DNA from: Arthrinium phaeospermum
Lineage: Eukaryota > Ascomycota > Sordariomycetes > Amphisphaeriales > Apiosporaceae
DNA: 64,000 bases
NCBI GenBank assembly: GCA_006503535.1
Contig: QYRS01000010.1
Coordinates: 1,240,001 to 1,304,000 of the forward strand
Reading direction: 5' to 3'
Shown here: positions 9,060-20,718 of the stretch, piece after piece
Numbering within the stretch: the first letter of the stretch is position 1
Layout: every line of letters begins with the position of its first letter
Translations under genes and position numbers: made by a program
The notes under the pieces: generated by a model
Database searches by the model: none
The model's input: only the letters and a program-made list of their open reading frames with translations
Told to the model about the DNA's origin: nothing

Positions 9060-12000
9060 GTCGCCATCTCTCGTACAGCCGCGAACGCGAGCCATCGTAC
9101 AGCAGAACCTCTCACGTCGCCATCGCCTTGCATGCGCGCTTTGACCCTGGCAAACCGGGGAGTGCGGCTTCACTGGTATGGCCTGGGCCCGGGAAGGGTC
9201 ACGATAGCTTTCCTGGGGCTAGAGTGGCCGCAATAGTCGATCAGCCGTTCGTGGGGCCCATTACGCATGGCCGCCGTGACATTGGCATTTTTCTTTTGGT
9301 CCCCTGGCCGTTCGTTGGTTCGTTGACACATTGGGGTTGACGTGACTTGACTTTTCCGAGCCCTCGATGCAACATCTGCTACATACGAGGTGCAGGTCGA
9401 GCAGGGGGAGTAACCCGAAGCAGAGACGGCGTCGGCGCCGGTGCAGGGGCTACTCAGGTAGTCCAGCGTGCGTTAGGTCGAGGCCTTAGCTCAGGTAGCT
9501 CGACGACCTGTGCGGCATGGCTGCGGACCCTGATTACCGCACGCAATAGTTTTAACCGCCTTCGCAGAATGGCTGACAGCCGTGCTACTTTATTGAAGGT
9601 TGACAGGGCATGTCGGCATTTGACGTGTGTGAATGGGTTGCCAAACTGCAATGATTGCTTTTGGAGGCGCGAGGCGTTGATTTCCCTCCTGTCCTTCATC
9701 TGGCGATACGAGATTTAGACGACGCAACGAATGAATAGAAAGTCACGCACCCAGGTCAGTCGGCGCACCAAATCAGACCAAGATAGCTGAACCAATTGAT
9801 GGCTGCCAACAATTCATGTCGACAGTTCTGTTCTTCTGGGCTGGTAAACAAACGAGAGAATGGCATGACGCTCGTATTGGCACGTCTTTCGCTGCCACGA
9901 CCTCAGTGCCGGAGGCCCATTTCTGCTGCCGTTGGGCAGCGACTTGTGGCTTTTTTTCTTCTCCTGGCTATCCCGAAATAGGATGAAGCTATGCAGGAAC
10001 CCGAACCCGCCTGCTGCCCGTTGGTGTTGTTGATTTTTCGTCGCGTTCTCGTCTCGACCTTAGCCTCGAATCAAGCCTGCAGTCATCCTAAAAGTCTTCC
10101 CAAATCTTCCCCATGTTGGCTCGACCACGGCATTAGCTCGGGACTAGAGGCCCACTAGCTCCGCGCTACAGGCCCATGCCGCAAAAATGATCGACAATCT
10201 CGGGACAGCAAAATAGACCATCCCCTGAAAGGATCTTTGAGTCGGGGACCAAAAAAAGGCCACACGAAAAACCTAGAACACGTGGATTATCAGTCTGGTC
10301 TAGCCGGTGCAAGAGCCTGGCCTATCACGATTCAGGTCGTTCGACAAGATCCATCGAGCCAGCAGTTGCAACAGTAGCAAGGTGGTGTTTCCAAGGAAGA
10401 GCTCGCGTCACCAGTCGCGATTTTTATGTCAGCGTCCGGTATACAACATAATCAAGATATTTTTGGTTCGTCGGCGTTTTGCCGGCACCCAGTGACCACA
10501 CGATATGCATAGATGCAACTAGCTTGGTGGCTGCCTGAGAGTTGCCTCGGTCTGTCAGTCGATCCGGGGCCGTCAATGCTTGTGCTTATGCGGGCTTATG
10601 GAAAAGAAAGGAAAGCATCTTCGCCACCACGGTATTCGGTTGCCGTGCTGGAGCATTTAGCGCGCCGACGAGGTCGAGATAGGCTGTCGTGACGCCAGCA
10701 CAGCACGACTCCCACCGTACCGTCGGTACGGCAGGGTTAGCCCCATACGCATAGTCTCGAGCCACACCTGATACGACTCAGGACGGGATGCTTTAGGCAG
10801 TCGAAATGGATACAAGCGGTACATGGAGCCGAAGCAGCCCCTGTGCATCGGCCGAGACTACCGACCGACCTCGGGTCTCCATACCTAGCCCACAAAAACG
10901 CAGCAAACCACTACTAACATTTGTCTAGCCAGATCGGTTGTTCTTTTCTGCTTCTAGCCCCGCTAGCTGGACATTTGTTAGATCCCGATCTCATAATTAT
11001 ACCGAGTCAGGGCGATCCTGACGATATGGCTTTTTCCTTTCATCTTTTACTTGCGGCGGGCATCTCTACTATCCCGAGAGTCCGGGTAAGCGACCGTCGT
11101 CGACTAGACTAGTTAGCCGTAGCCGTGAGCGTTGGGGCCAGAAACAAATTGCATCTGCATTGGCTGATACCTAAATTAGATACTAAGGAGATCGACATGT
11201 TCAACTACCGCCGGCTTCTTGCTCTTTACTTGCCGCTCCTGCCGACTGTCTGTGGTCGACTACAGACAATTGCAGGCACGCTTCTCTGCAAAGGAGTGAC
11301 AAAGGGCAATGAACATATAAGCTAAGGTTCTCTGCTTGATTGGATCGTTGCCTTCTTTGGTTAAATGTCCGAAACCCACCTGCTGCTTAGGGTGTTTGTC
11401 TTTGCTTTTCTTTTCCCTCGTTTTTGCTGGACTGGCTTGGCAGCTAACTTAGGTCGATGAGATATCTCAAATACTTCTAGTCTGCTACTAAGAAAATGAG
11501 CTACCTAGACCTCGAGGAAACCTGTATTTACGGATCTGCTACGGATCTACCGGGGGGCCGGGTCCTGCTGTACTACTGGATGCACCAAAGATCTAACCGA
11601 CTCCAGTCACTAGAATCGTCCGCGGCTCCTTTAGGTTGAGCCCCTTTACTCTCTCACATGTAGTCATTCTTTCATCATGATCTCACCAAGTCCAGACCAC
11701 ACCACGCCAAGACAGACGAACATATTCCGACTGGGAATGAAAGACCTAGACTGCGGTCAAGGCGACTCGTACCTTGGCAGAAGGGATTCTGCCATCGCAG
11801 AGTGCCCACCGTCCAGGAGCCTCAGGGGCATCGATGAGCGTTTAGGGAGGCCGCCGGATGCGGAGATTCCCCTCACCGAAGCAACTACGCATATCCATTG
11901 CATATTACGGCTCTCCACCGATCGCGATGGGGTCCGATTCTGCGCATACTCGTGAAGGGGCCCATGAATCTAGTGTTCATTGATTTGGAGCCTTAAGTGT

Positions 12001-12676
12001 GATACCTATCATTTCAAACCGAACCCTGGTATATTGCCGTTTCCACCTAATGGAATCCATCAATGTTGACGGTCAGGGAAGATCAAGCCAGGCCCCGAAT
12101 AATCATTTATGACTGTCATGAGGGATGAGGCCATGGTGGTTGCGAAGCTGCGAGAATTATGTGTCTTTTGCCTTAGAACTGGAGAAATTGTTGCAAGAAA
12201 TCACGACTGTGCTTGAAAATTATTTACTCCAAAGGAAACACCCGGTCAGGTTGAATAACCATAGGCTTTTCTATTAGGCACGTTTATCCTCTGATTCCCT
12301 GTCAACTTCCAAACAATATAGTGTCGCCCTTAAAGTTCGATCTCTACAACTTCCGGTGAGGACACAAGGTCCGTAGGGCATCAAGAACTTCCCATCGATT
12401 CGTACTTGCTATACTGAGTTGCTACCTTTTATTACTGCTAATATAAATATAACGATATTAAACTTAACTCCTTTTTAAATACGAGATATGTTGTCTATGC
12501 CAGAGTTTCACACGTGTACATTGAATTGTCCATGATGCAGTCTTTCAAGCTAATATGAGTGTCACTCGGGAAAAGAAATGTTCTTATGGTTTAGCAAGGG
12601 CAGGAACTACCTATGTATCAACCATCGTCCCTGCTGACAAATCCATTGAGGACACCAACCAACCACTGTCCCTTCC
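9060..12676. other. Long gene-poor intergenic region
   Basis: About 3.6 kb without a frame that looks like a protein on either strand, even allowing short introns. Composition is near that of the flanks except for an AT-rich patch around 12420-12490. No transposase, reverse transcriptase or long repeat was seen. It may hold an extended promoter for the secreted-protein gene or an unannotated non-coding transcript. Confidence 0.5.
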
Positions 12677-15321
12677 TCACACACCATCTGCGCCCAGCAC
12701 GTCTCCGCTGGTATTTCTCAAAACCGTACCCGGATCGACGATATATGGCAGAGCCAGCGTGCCAGTCTTCGCCTTCTTTCGGGAGTCTGCGCACTCGATC
12801 CGGTAGGACAGGCCTAAGTCATTGACGGTGATTTTCAACTGGAAGTTGACCATGTAGAGGCGATCAGCTGTTTTCTTACCATCCATCGTCTTGCGTCTTT
12901 TGACTTTGCCCAGTTTCGTGAGGGCCATCATAGGCCGAATGGGCTCCATGTCAATTGAGAACATGGCTGTTTCTAGTAGTTCGGCATCTGGATTCTGGTC
13001 AGTTATGGCTGCAGATGGCACGGAAAGCCTAGTATGGAATGATTTGCTGAGGGGTTCAATATATATACTTGCCTGCGTTCACCGGATCGCTATCCCGATA
13101 GTTATCCTCACAAGATGTCTCGGAGATGTATATGGCTTGGTCCAAGGTAATTCTCGGAGTTTCTTCTTCGACGGACATATGCAGATCGTATGTCTGGGTG
13201 AGCCCGTTGGCGGGTATCAGACAGCCCTGATGTGAAGGTAAGCAACTGTGATGGGCGGTGATCTTCAATGAAGGTTCGCCAGAACATACCTTTTTTACTA
13301 CCCATTCAAGGCAGTTCTTCACGTAATTGCGACCCCACTCATCCACATCCGGTTTCACGCCTTTGTGGTATAGCTTTCTCGGTTCGTATGACATGTGTCT
13401 CTTGATACCGATACTGTAGCGGCTGATTCTGTCTGCCTGATACTGCTCCTTGTTGGCCCAAATCATCGCCCCTTCTACTACTGCCCATTGACTATTGCCA
13501 TGTCAGTTCATGCTGTTTTATCAATGGGGAACTGCCGGTCCGCTTACCATTTGGGGGGAATACGACGTTAACGTCGTACGATCTACATTCGTACATGATG
13601 ACCTCGCGTAGATAAAGTGACTCTGAGAATCCACCAACCAGGACTATCATCTACATAACATTAGCGGTGTAAAGAGACTCACGGTTTCAAGTCTGGGGTT
13701 TACCTTGACCTTGTGGCCCAGCTGGATAACTTGATCCAGCTGCTCTTTCAGAAGAGTACAAACAGACTTGCATGCTGCATCAAATATGGATTTGATTTCG
13801 TTTCTGTATCATAGGTTAGCTGGTGTTCAGTGCTTCAGTTAGAAATCCTTCAAAACACTTACTTTTTGATGCAGTAGTACCCCAGCTCACCGTCGTCATC
13901 CTCTCCGAACTTGTCCAATTCCTGTTGTTGGTCTGGTTTTCGAGCCTCTCGAAACTTGAACGGCACCCATAGGTCTATGATATGACCTTTCTTGATGTTC
14001 TTCTTGTGATCTTTTCCCCACTCGAATGTAGCCAACTCAATCTTGTTCTGCAGCGAAGGGCTGTCATGAAGCTGGAGGCCGGACTTGATGTCATGCTTGA
14101 CATCCTTTATCAACTGGGTTTTGAATCCTTGGTCGAGATTCGTTGATCCACATGTGATTCCTAGACATATATCAGTATGGAAGCTGAAGCTGGAGGGGAC
14201 ATACCTAACTACCTGCGCTGGGTGCTAGTTCAACAAGCCTGGTGCTTCCTAGACTGTAGGGAACAGTATCCTGGGCTTTGTTAGTTGCCTCCAGAGGCTG
14301 CTCTGCATAGATAGGATCATGGCTTGTTTCACTTACCGTAGTGCCACCTCCGATATCACCCATAAGGACGCAGTCGCCGGTCTATCGAATGAGTAAGCAT
14401 GGGTCTCATGGTAAAAGAGTTACTGATCGTGACTGACTTCAAACTGAACATCTCGGCTGGTCTCCCGCACATAAGCCATGCCAGCTTCTGTTTCTGACAC
14501 AGTTCGTCGGACTTTCCCAATGGGCAAGCCAGATGATTGTGAGGCCATATCGACGGCAGCGCACATTTTTCGTACGGCCATGGGAGTCCAAGCAGTTGGC
14601 AATGTCAGGACGAGCTCGATATCATCACGCTCATCTAACATGTAGTTGGTACGCATAAAATCAAGTGTATGGGCGAAAACCTGCTCCAGATATTCGGCAA
14701 TCAGGTCGACCTCCCCCTTGGGTGTCTGTAGGATGCCTATGCGTTGTCTGATCTCGTGTCGTAGAGCAGCTGTGCTCTCAGTGGTATCCAGAAGCAGCTT
14801 GAAGCGTTCAATGATGACGCCAGGACTCTTCTTCCAAACCGGACTCTTGATGGTTGCGAGGGCATCCCAGCCGATCTTTATGGAGCCATCTGTCAGACCA
14901 TAGCGTATGACCGAGGGGATCTCACTGGTAGCTTTCAGGCGACTCGCGCCCTCTTCCGGTGTCTCACAAGGCCATTTGTTGACATGCACTATCTTGCCTT
15001 TTCGCAGTACTAATCGGCTCGAAGCGTTAGTATTTGCTCTTTTAAGAATGAAAAGGGTGTCCCAGGAGGGAAGAACGGCAACCTCTTGAATAAACGATGC
15101 GTTTATACCAGGAGACACTGAAACGATTGGAATAAACGCTGGGGCTGAGAGGAATAACCACCGGAATAGAAAGAAATGAACATCAAAAGTCACTTACCCG
15201 GGATGGACTCGAATGGAAGGCAGAACACAATGCTTGTTGTAGTGGTTCCAAAGTCAAGCGCAGCCCTCCACCTCTTCGGCGTGTAACCGTCCCCGACGTC
15301 GTTGTTGCCGTTAGAACCCAT
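12677..15321 (-). CDS. Hsp70-family (HSPA12-like) ATPase
   Basis: Ten exons reconstructed on the minus strand: 15198-15321, 14438-15138, 14337-14381, 14213-14270, 13863-14160, 13704-13803, 13548-13650, 13290-13480, about 13073-13226 and 12677-12987; about 694 residues. The actin/Hsp70 nucleotide-binding fold is shown by DFGTTTTS (phosphate 1, residue 23 on), GDIGGGTTD (phosphate 2, assembled from two exons), CGSTNLD and MIVLVGGFSES (adenosine motif). The C-terminal part is a short beta-type domain, not the classical peptide-binding domain and lid; this matches the divergent HSPA12-like group expanded in fungi, of unknown client. The last junction is ambiguous: a GC-AG intron (13073/12987) has good donor and branch spacing, but GT-AG with 13083/12994 also keeps frame. 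The acceptor of exon 8 is a tandem NAG site. Confidence 0.8.
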
Positions 15322-16333
15322 GGCTTTGATTTGGCATTTGGATTGGCGAGAGTGGGCTTTAGTGAGTTTTCTCCCAACTCGTGGGTATGTGCAGGCTCGA
15401 ACTCAAGCTCACACCAAGGAGCCAACAAGAGGAGTCGGCGTGGGTGGGCGTGGCAGGTGAAGCGGTGGCGCTTGGAGCAAACAATTGAAAGATGTCGCCG
15501 ATAATTAGTACCTGCATGTACACCCTAGGCATCAGATGGAGCACGGAGGTGCATCAATCCGGGGAAGTCAAGTAAACTCTCTGGTGCATCAGAAGAATTA
15601 GTGTGACTGAAAGCCAAAAGCGTCCTTCACTGTATGGCTCTTTCCCACGAAAACGATGGGTCTTATTTCGCAGGTTTATGTTACCCAAGCATTGAAGGAC
15701 GTCCACTAGATTAGCGGGTGGTTCATCTGTTAGAAAAAGCGAAGTTCTTTTTCCAATTGTGTATGCGGCGCATTTCCTGGGGTACGTCGTCGCAAATGCA
15801 GCTGTAGTTACAGAAAAACGAGGGGTTGGGTGGTAACTTGAATTGATGTGATTCCAGTTGAACTGCACACACAATCCAGTTGCACCTGCCTGACTGGCTC
15901 ATACAGCAGCGTTTCCTCTTATGACTCAGCCGTAGACGCAGGAGAGCAAACAAAACGAGACCTACCCCGGATCCCTGCATCTGCAGGTGGCGCATTGCAT
16001 CCAGACACCCTCTCTTTACGATAGGTGGTAGGCTGGCTGGTACACCCAACAGAGCCTTGCAGGATACCTAACATTCGATTGCCAGATCAATTGATGCCTA
16101 TGGGAAGCCGCATACAGGCAGCAACACCAAAGGAGGTTGATTGCTCCATAACCAATTCTCGTCATCTCTTCACCACTTGGCGCCATACCAAAAGTTGCAT
16201 CGACTGGGTGCTGGGTGCGTTTCAGTGAAGCAATTTCATCGGTCGGTGTTGTGCTCGGCAATTTGTTTGCTCACAGACCCCTTCTGTCTTCCCTCCTGCC
16301 ACTTTCAGGTGTAACCCGCTTGCCACACTCATC
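15322..16333. other. Divergent intergenic region between Hsp70-like and PHD genes
   Basis: About 1 kb serving both 5' ends. Several short overlapping frames exist but none is protein-like. No clear TATA box was picked out. Confidence 0.5.
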
Positions 16334-18763
16334 ATGGGTGGGACTTGGAGTGTCGAAGACATCCAATGTCTACTCTCCTCCCTCAACATCTCGGTGGAAC
16401 AAATTCGCCAATGGTGGCCTTATGAATACAGCCATTGCGAAAAGTCTTCTCGGAAAGACAGGAGTGTCGGCATCTCTCGTGCGTGCGACCACCTAGCCAC
16501 ACTGATCCCGGCCTTCACTTCTCGCCAGATACAAAGGAAGATGAGATGGCTATGGGCAAACTTTGGCCCCGATGATGGCGACCATGAGCCCGACGCTCTG
16601 TACCTGCAGGGTGCTTGGGACAAGACTCTACCGCGCTTGGACGGCGAGTTCCCAGATATTTGGGGTCGCGTCAACCAAAGTGTGGAAGACGACCGAGAGT
16701 GAGTGGCATTATTTCCGAACCCGTGTCTCATCACCATTTGAAGTAATTAACATAGTATCCTTTCTCACACAGGCAGCTAGCTCAACTCCGTCCATCAGCA
16801 CCACAGGAGAATGATCAACACATGGATTATCCCGAATATGTTGAGCCTATCAAATGCAGATGCGGCTTTAGTCACGTCCTCGGTGATACTGTCCAATGCA
16901 CGAACCCGACATGCTCACTCTGGCAGCATGTAGTGTGCTACTATGAAGTGGATGACTTCACCGTGGCCCCCGGGAACCACTTGTGCGATCAATGTCGTTC
17001 GGCAGATCCACAGCAGCCGCGTGAGAATCTAGGAGAAGACCATGAGATGTTGCAGAGCGCCGAGGAAGCCTTGGCGTCAGATCCTCATGCCGAACGACCC
17101 CAGGCCGATGCCCCTTATCCCGAAGAACCCTCGAATGTCGTTTCCATTGTGGAGGACGCATTGGATTTCATTCATCCTCACGCCGAAAGACCCCAGGGGT
17201 TTAATCCAGATGCTGGAGAACTTTCGGCTGTTGAACCTCGCATAGAGGAACCGCCGAGTGTCGCTCCCGCCCCCGACGTCTCAGAACTCAATAGTTCTTC
17301 GCCCTTTTTACAAGAACCGCCCAGATCCGCCCATGATCAAGAACCGAACAGATCCGCTCATGATCAAGAATCGAACAGGGTTGAGCCTCGTTCCGCAGAA
17401 TCGCACATTCCCAATAATGGTGTAGAATTTGATGCACCAATACAGTCGTTAGAGACTGGCGAGGCTCAGATACCTGCTATCTCGCCATTGCCTTATAAAC
17501 ACGATGTCTTCAAAGAATCGCTCGCCTCATTCGAGCAGCAAGCCACTGCTGCCAATATTCGGTGGGCACCAGATTCTGACGAAATCCAATCTTGTCTCAA
17601 AAAGATATCACTTCAATGTTTTAACATTTCCAAATCTTTATCAAGGGATGGATTCCTTCTGACTGAGGTGCCTACACTGGACCATCTCATACAGCAGATG
17701 CGCATTTCATCCTGCTTTGCGTATTCTCCTAACAGCAATTCCGGGTCGCCATCAAGTCGGGTAACGGAAAAGTGGTTGCGAGCCATACTGGCTGCTTGTG
17801 CTGTTGACTGGATTTTCTATCCTGGCCAAAGTCAGACAGCCCGAGCCATAAGAGACGAACCGCCAAGTGTGTCTCGACTAGACGCCGAGCTCAATTTGAT
17901 ATTGGCGCACTCCTTCCATACGGAGCTCGCCAACAGATGTAAATATAATCACCGCACCCTGCTTCTTAAAAACACGATCTACTTTGCTAACTTGCTGTCT
18001 CTTCTTCAGGTAGTCCAGAGGCACTGCAAACCTTACACTTCGAAATCACCCAGGGTCTGGCCTCCGGCGCACACAGAGATTTCGCCTATGCCTTTTTAGA
18101 AGCCGTAAGCTTGCGTTGTAAGTTGTTATATCTGTTTTCAGAGCTGATTGACGTTGTTTCTCCGCTCACAGCTGTTAATATACAGGCAGTAGAGCAGGCT
18201 TCCGCATGCTGTATTGCGAGGCGGTCACTAGAATGCTGAAGGATCCAGATATTGGTTTGCCTCGAGCACTTGATCGCGAAGCAAAACTCCACACGGAGAG
18301 ATTCTTTGATCGGCTCATGCCATTCTTCACTTTTGGAGATAGCCGGGCCCCTCTTTCGTTTGCTCCTCCTCACATTGGCCTCATGGTTGAGGGTGAGAGT
18401 CAATGGCGGATATCAGAGCTCATGGCTGTATTCAGTCACCTACTCAGGCTCAAGGTACAACTATCTCTGTCCCACAGCCATTATGAGCTGTGGTTTCCGG
18501 ATAAGAGCCCCTCCAAAGAGTCGGATTATTTGAAGGGCTTGCTCGCCCCTCCTAATAACGAGGATGACGATGATGCCCCCAGGGCGATAGAGTTTTGCCT
18601 CTGTCCGGCTATTCTTGAGCACAAGCCATCCGATGCTACAGATCAGGGGATTCTTGATATTTCCCAGTGCCACGGGTCTTTCGTGCGGCTTACGAAGGAA
18701 GAGAGGAGCCAGGCAAGGGTTATCTGCCAAGCCAAAGTGATCTATGGCCCTCTTTGTACATAG
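16334..18763 (+). CDS. PHD-finger protein with HTH-like N-terminus, function unknown
   Basis: Four exons: 16334-16698, 16773-17938, 18010-18117 and 18186-18763; about 738 residues. The N-terminal 120 residues start with a tryptophan-rich, helical, Myb/homeodomain-like segment (TWSVEDIQCLL, QIQRKMRWLWANFG). A PHD-type zinc finger follows in exon 2 near residues 141-185, with the pattern C-x-C...C-x4-C-x4-H-x2-C...C-x2-C ending in HLCDQC. After this comes an acidic, proline-rich low-complexity stretch with repeated PHAERPQ and SAHDQE units, then a conserved-looking helical region through the last three exons. PHD fingers usually read histone H3 tails, so a nuclear chromatin role is likely but inferred. 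The third intron border is the least certain; acceptor 18185 keeps frame with donor 18118. Confidence 0.7.
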
Positions 18764-19063
18764 GGGACATGGAGAGATCTTTCAGAGCTTTTATGGCATA
18801 GGTATGCTAAATGGCCAGGCGTTGCATTTTCCAGGTGCTCCAGCATATTTGCGAACTTTTAGGGGGCAACATCCTCTTCCAAATTCAATCAGAATCATAT
18901 AGAGGGATCTTTACCCACGATTGTTGCTGTAGTATAGCTCAGATAGAGACCAACGATGGACATCCGTGATAAATAATACCACCCTACCGGTTTCCCGCCA
19001 CACAGCGAGTAGACCCCTCCCTTTATCATATGTGGCTATAACCACGTTTCCCGTGTAGCTCCA
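18764..19063. other. Short convergent intergenic region
   Basis: Holds the 3' ends of the PHD gene and the DUF8021-like gene. Nothing else was seen. Confidence 0.5.
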
Positions 19064-19966
19064 TCAGTGCATGACCGTTAGGGTATGTACGTAGCGAAGC
19101 TTGCCGCCCTCGACACGGAATTCGTGGCTGTCGGGGTCGGCGCCGGCGAAGTCGAAGAAGATGTCGACGGTGCCCGTGGCCTCGTCGACGACGTAGCGGC
19201 GGTTGGTCTGCTTGATGCCCGCCGGCACGCCCACGTCGCAGCGCGGCTGGACGTAGGAGCCGCCCTCGAGCCGCGCGCAGGGGCTGCCCCACGGTACCTT
19301 CACCGACTTGTCGCTGAAGAGGTCCAAGTAGGCGTCGCCGGCCGCCTGAATCGCCTCACGCGTGTCCCGCTTCTCCTCGGGGATCTCCCCCCAGCTCTCC
19401 TGCGACGCGTACCGCAGCGTCGCCGGCGCGTTGAACAGCCAGTCCCCCGTGCTCGTCACGATGGTCTCGATCTTGCTGAGGTTGGTGCTGTTGGGGGCGA
19501 GGCGGATCTGGGTCGCGATGACGTGCGGGTTCTTGGTGTCGGCGATTACTGGGGGGCTGGGTTAGCGGCAGGCTCGTCTGTTCCTGCTGGGATGAGCAGG
19601 AGAGATGGGGCTTTTTCAGGTAGTTTCCGCATTTCGAAGAGAGACAAGAAGAGGAGGGAATCACGTACTCAGTTCCGTGTAGGTGGCGCACTGTGTGGTG
19701 TCGTGCGTGCTGCGGTTGTGGTCGATCTTGAAGGACTGCGAGAGCAGGCCGCTGGCCAGGGTCGCCGCCTTGAAGTTCTGGGTGTAGACGGTATCGGCGG
19801 TGACGCCCTTGAGGGTTTCCAGCTGCCCGGCCGCCTGCGCCGCGACGTACGAGTCCGAGACGGCTACGAGGGTAAGGCGATCGCAGGCCTCGGCTGCCGC
19901 GGCGGTGGGTCTCGCGGTGGCGGCTAATGCGAGCGCGGAGATGATGGTGAAGAGTGGCTGCTTCAT
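19064..19966 (-). CDS. Small secreted protein, DUF8021-like
   Basis: Two exons: 19669-19966 and 19064-19548, 260 residues, phase 1 at the junction. ATG 19966 was chosen because it gives a clean signal peptide (MKQPLFTIISALALAATARP); an in-frame ATG 30 nt upstream only adds a non-signal extension. The mature protein has a helical start (ACDRLTLVAVSDSYVAAQAAG), a TELIIADT segment at the splice, an IATQIRL strand, a CARLEGGSY-type cysteine segment and a C-terminal beta region ending in LRYVHTLTVMH. The layout resembles the fungal DUF8021 group, an NTF2/SnoaL-like secreted fold of unknown activity. The family name is from memory of its pattern and is moderate in certainty. Confidence 0.7.
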
Positions 19967-20718
19967 TATGTCGAAGATCTGGTCAAGCAGTATCACTTAG
20001 ATGCTGTTTGGGGAAGATGCTTGTATCAGGGCAATGGGTGGCCAGGCGAGCCTTGGACGGTTGTTTAAAGGATTGCGAGGAGCCTATATGCCGCGACATT
20101 GGATCTCTCTATACGAGTCGTCTCCAACGCGGAGGCAGTATACCCGGTATTGTTAATCTAAAAGCCGGTAGTACTAAAAGCCCCATGGATATGATGCGAT
20201 CGTCGGCTAATATGAAGCAGCCTGGCTCGGTACCAGAACACCTGTCGACAGCCATTTGCCGGCGATCTGCTCCCAGTCTACCATGGGCGCTGGCCTCAAG
20301 TGGGAATCTGCATTTGTCCATGTGCATCGATTGACTGAACTGGATTGGTTTGATGCCAGCAATGGAAATACCGGCTGCTGCCATCACCAGGCACGTTCAT
20401 GAACGAGGGGTCACGGATTCCTGGTTGCTTTGGAAAGAGGGTTCATACTGCCAATACAGTCTGGGACGACAGGCGTTGGCGACCATTAGAGGTAATATTT
20501 TGTGAGTCCGGTTGGCAGACGTGGAAGATTGATGCTCCAATTACAGCAGATGTTGAGAAACACTCAGTGCAATGATGATACATTTGGGTGCTAATTGGCT
20601 GCTATCTTGGATGGTCATGTTCGAGAATGCCACTATCGGCCTACAGCACAAGTGCCAACACACCCATCTCCCATAACTCCATGTCTCGTGGATTCATGCT
20701 AGAAGCGGGCGTGGCGCA
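19967..20718. other. Intergenic between DUF8021-like gene and APC1
   Basis: Holds the promoter of the DUF8021-like gene (a CCTATAT element at 20083-20089 is a weak TATA candidate) and the APC1 3' flank. No gene was seen. Confidence 0.45.

Noticed and set aside
18446..18490. Possible extra mini-intron (GTACAA...CACAG) in the PHD gene
   Set aside because: Only about 23 nt long, too short for a fungal spliceosomal intron; the frame stays open through it.
19085..19927. 280-codon plus-strand frame
   Set aside because: Antisense of the DUF8021-like gene; it crosses that gene's intron and has Arg/Gly/Val-rich shadow composition.
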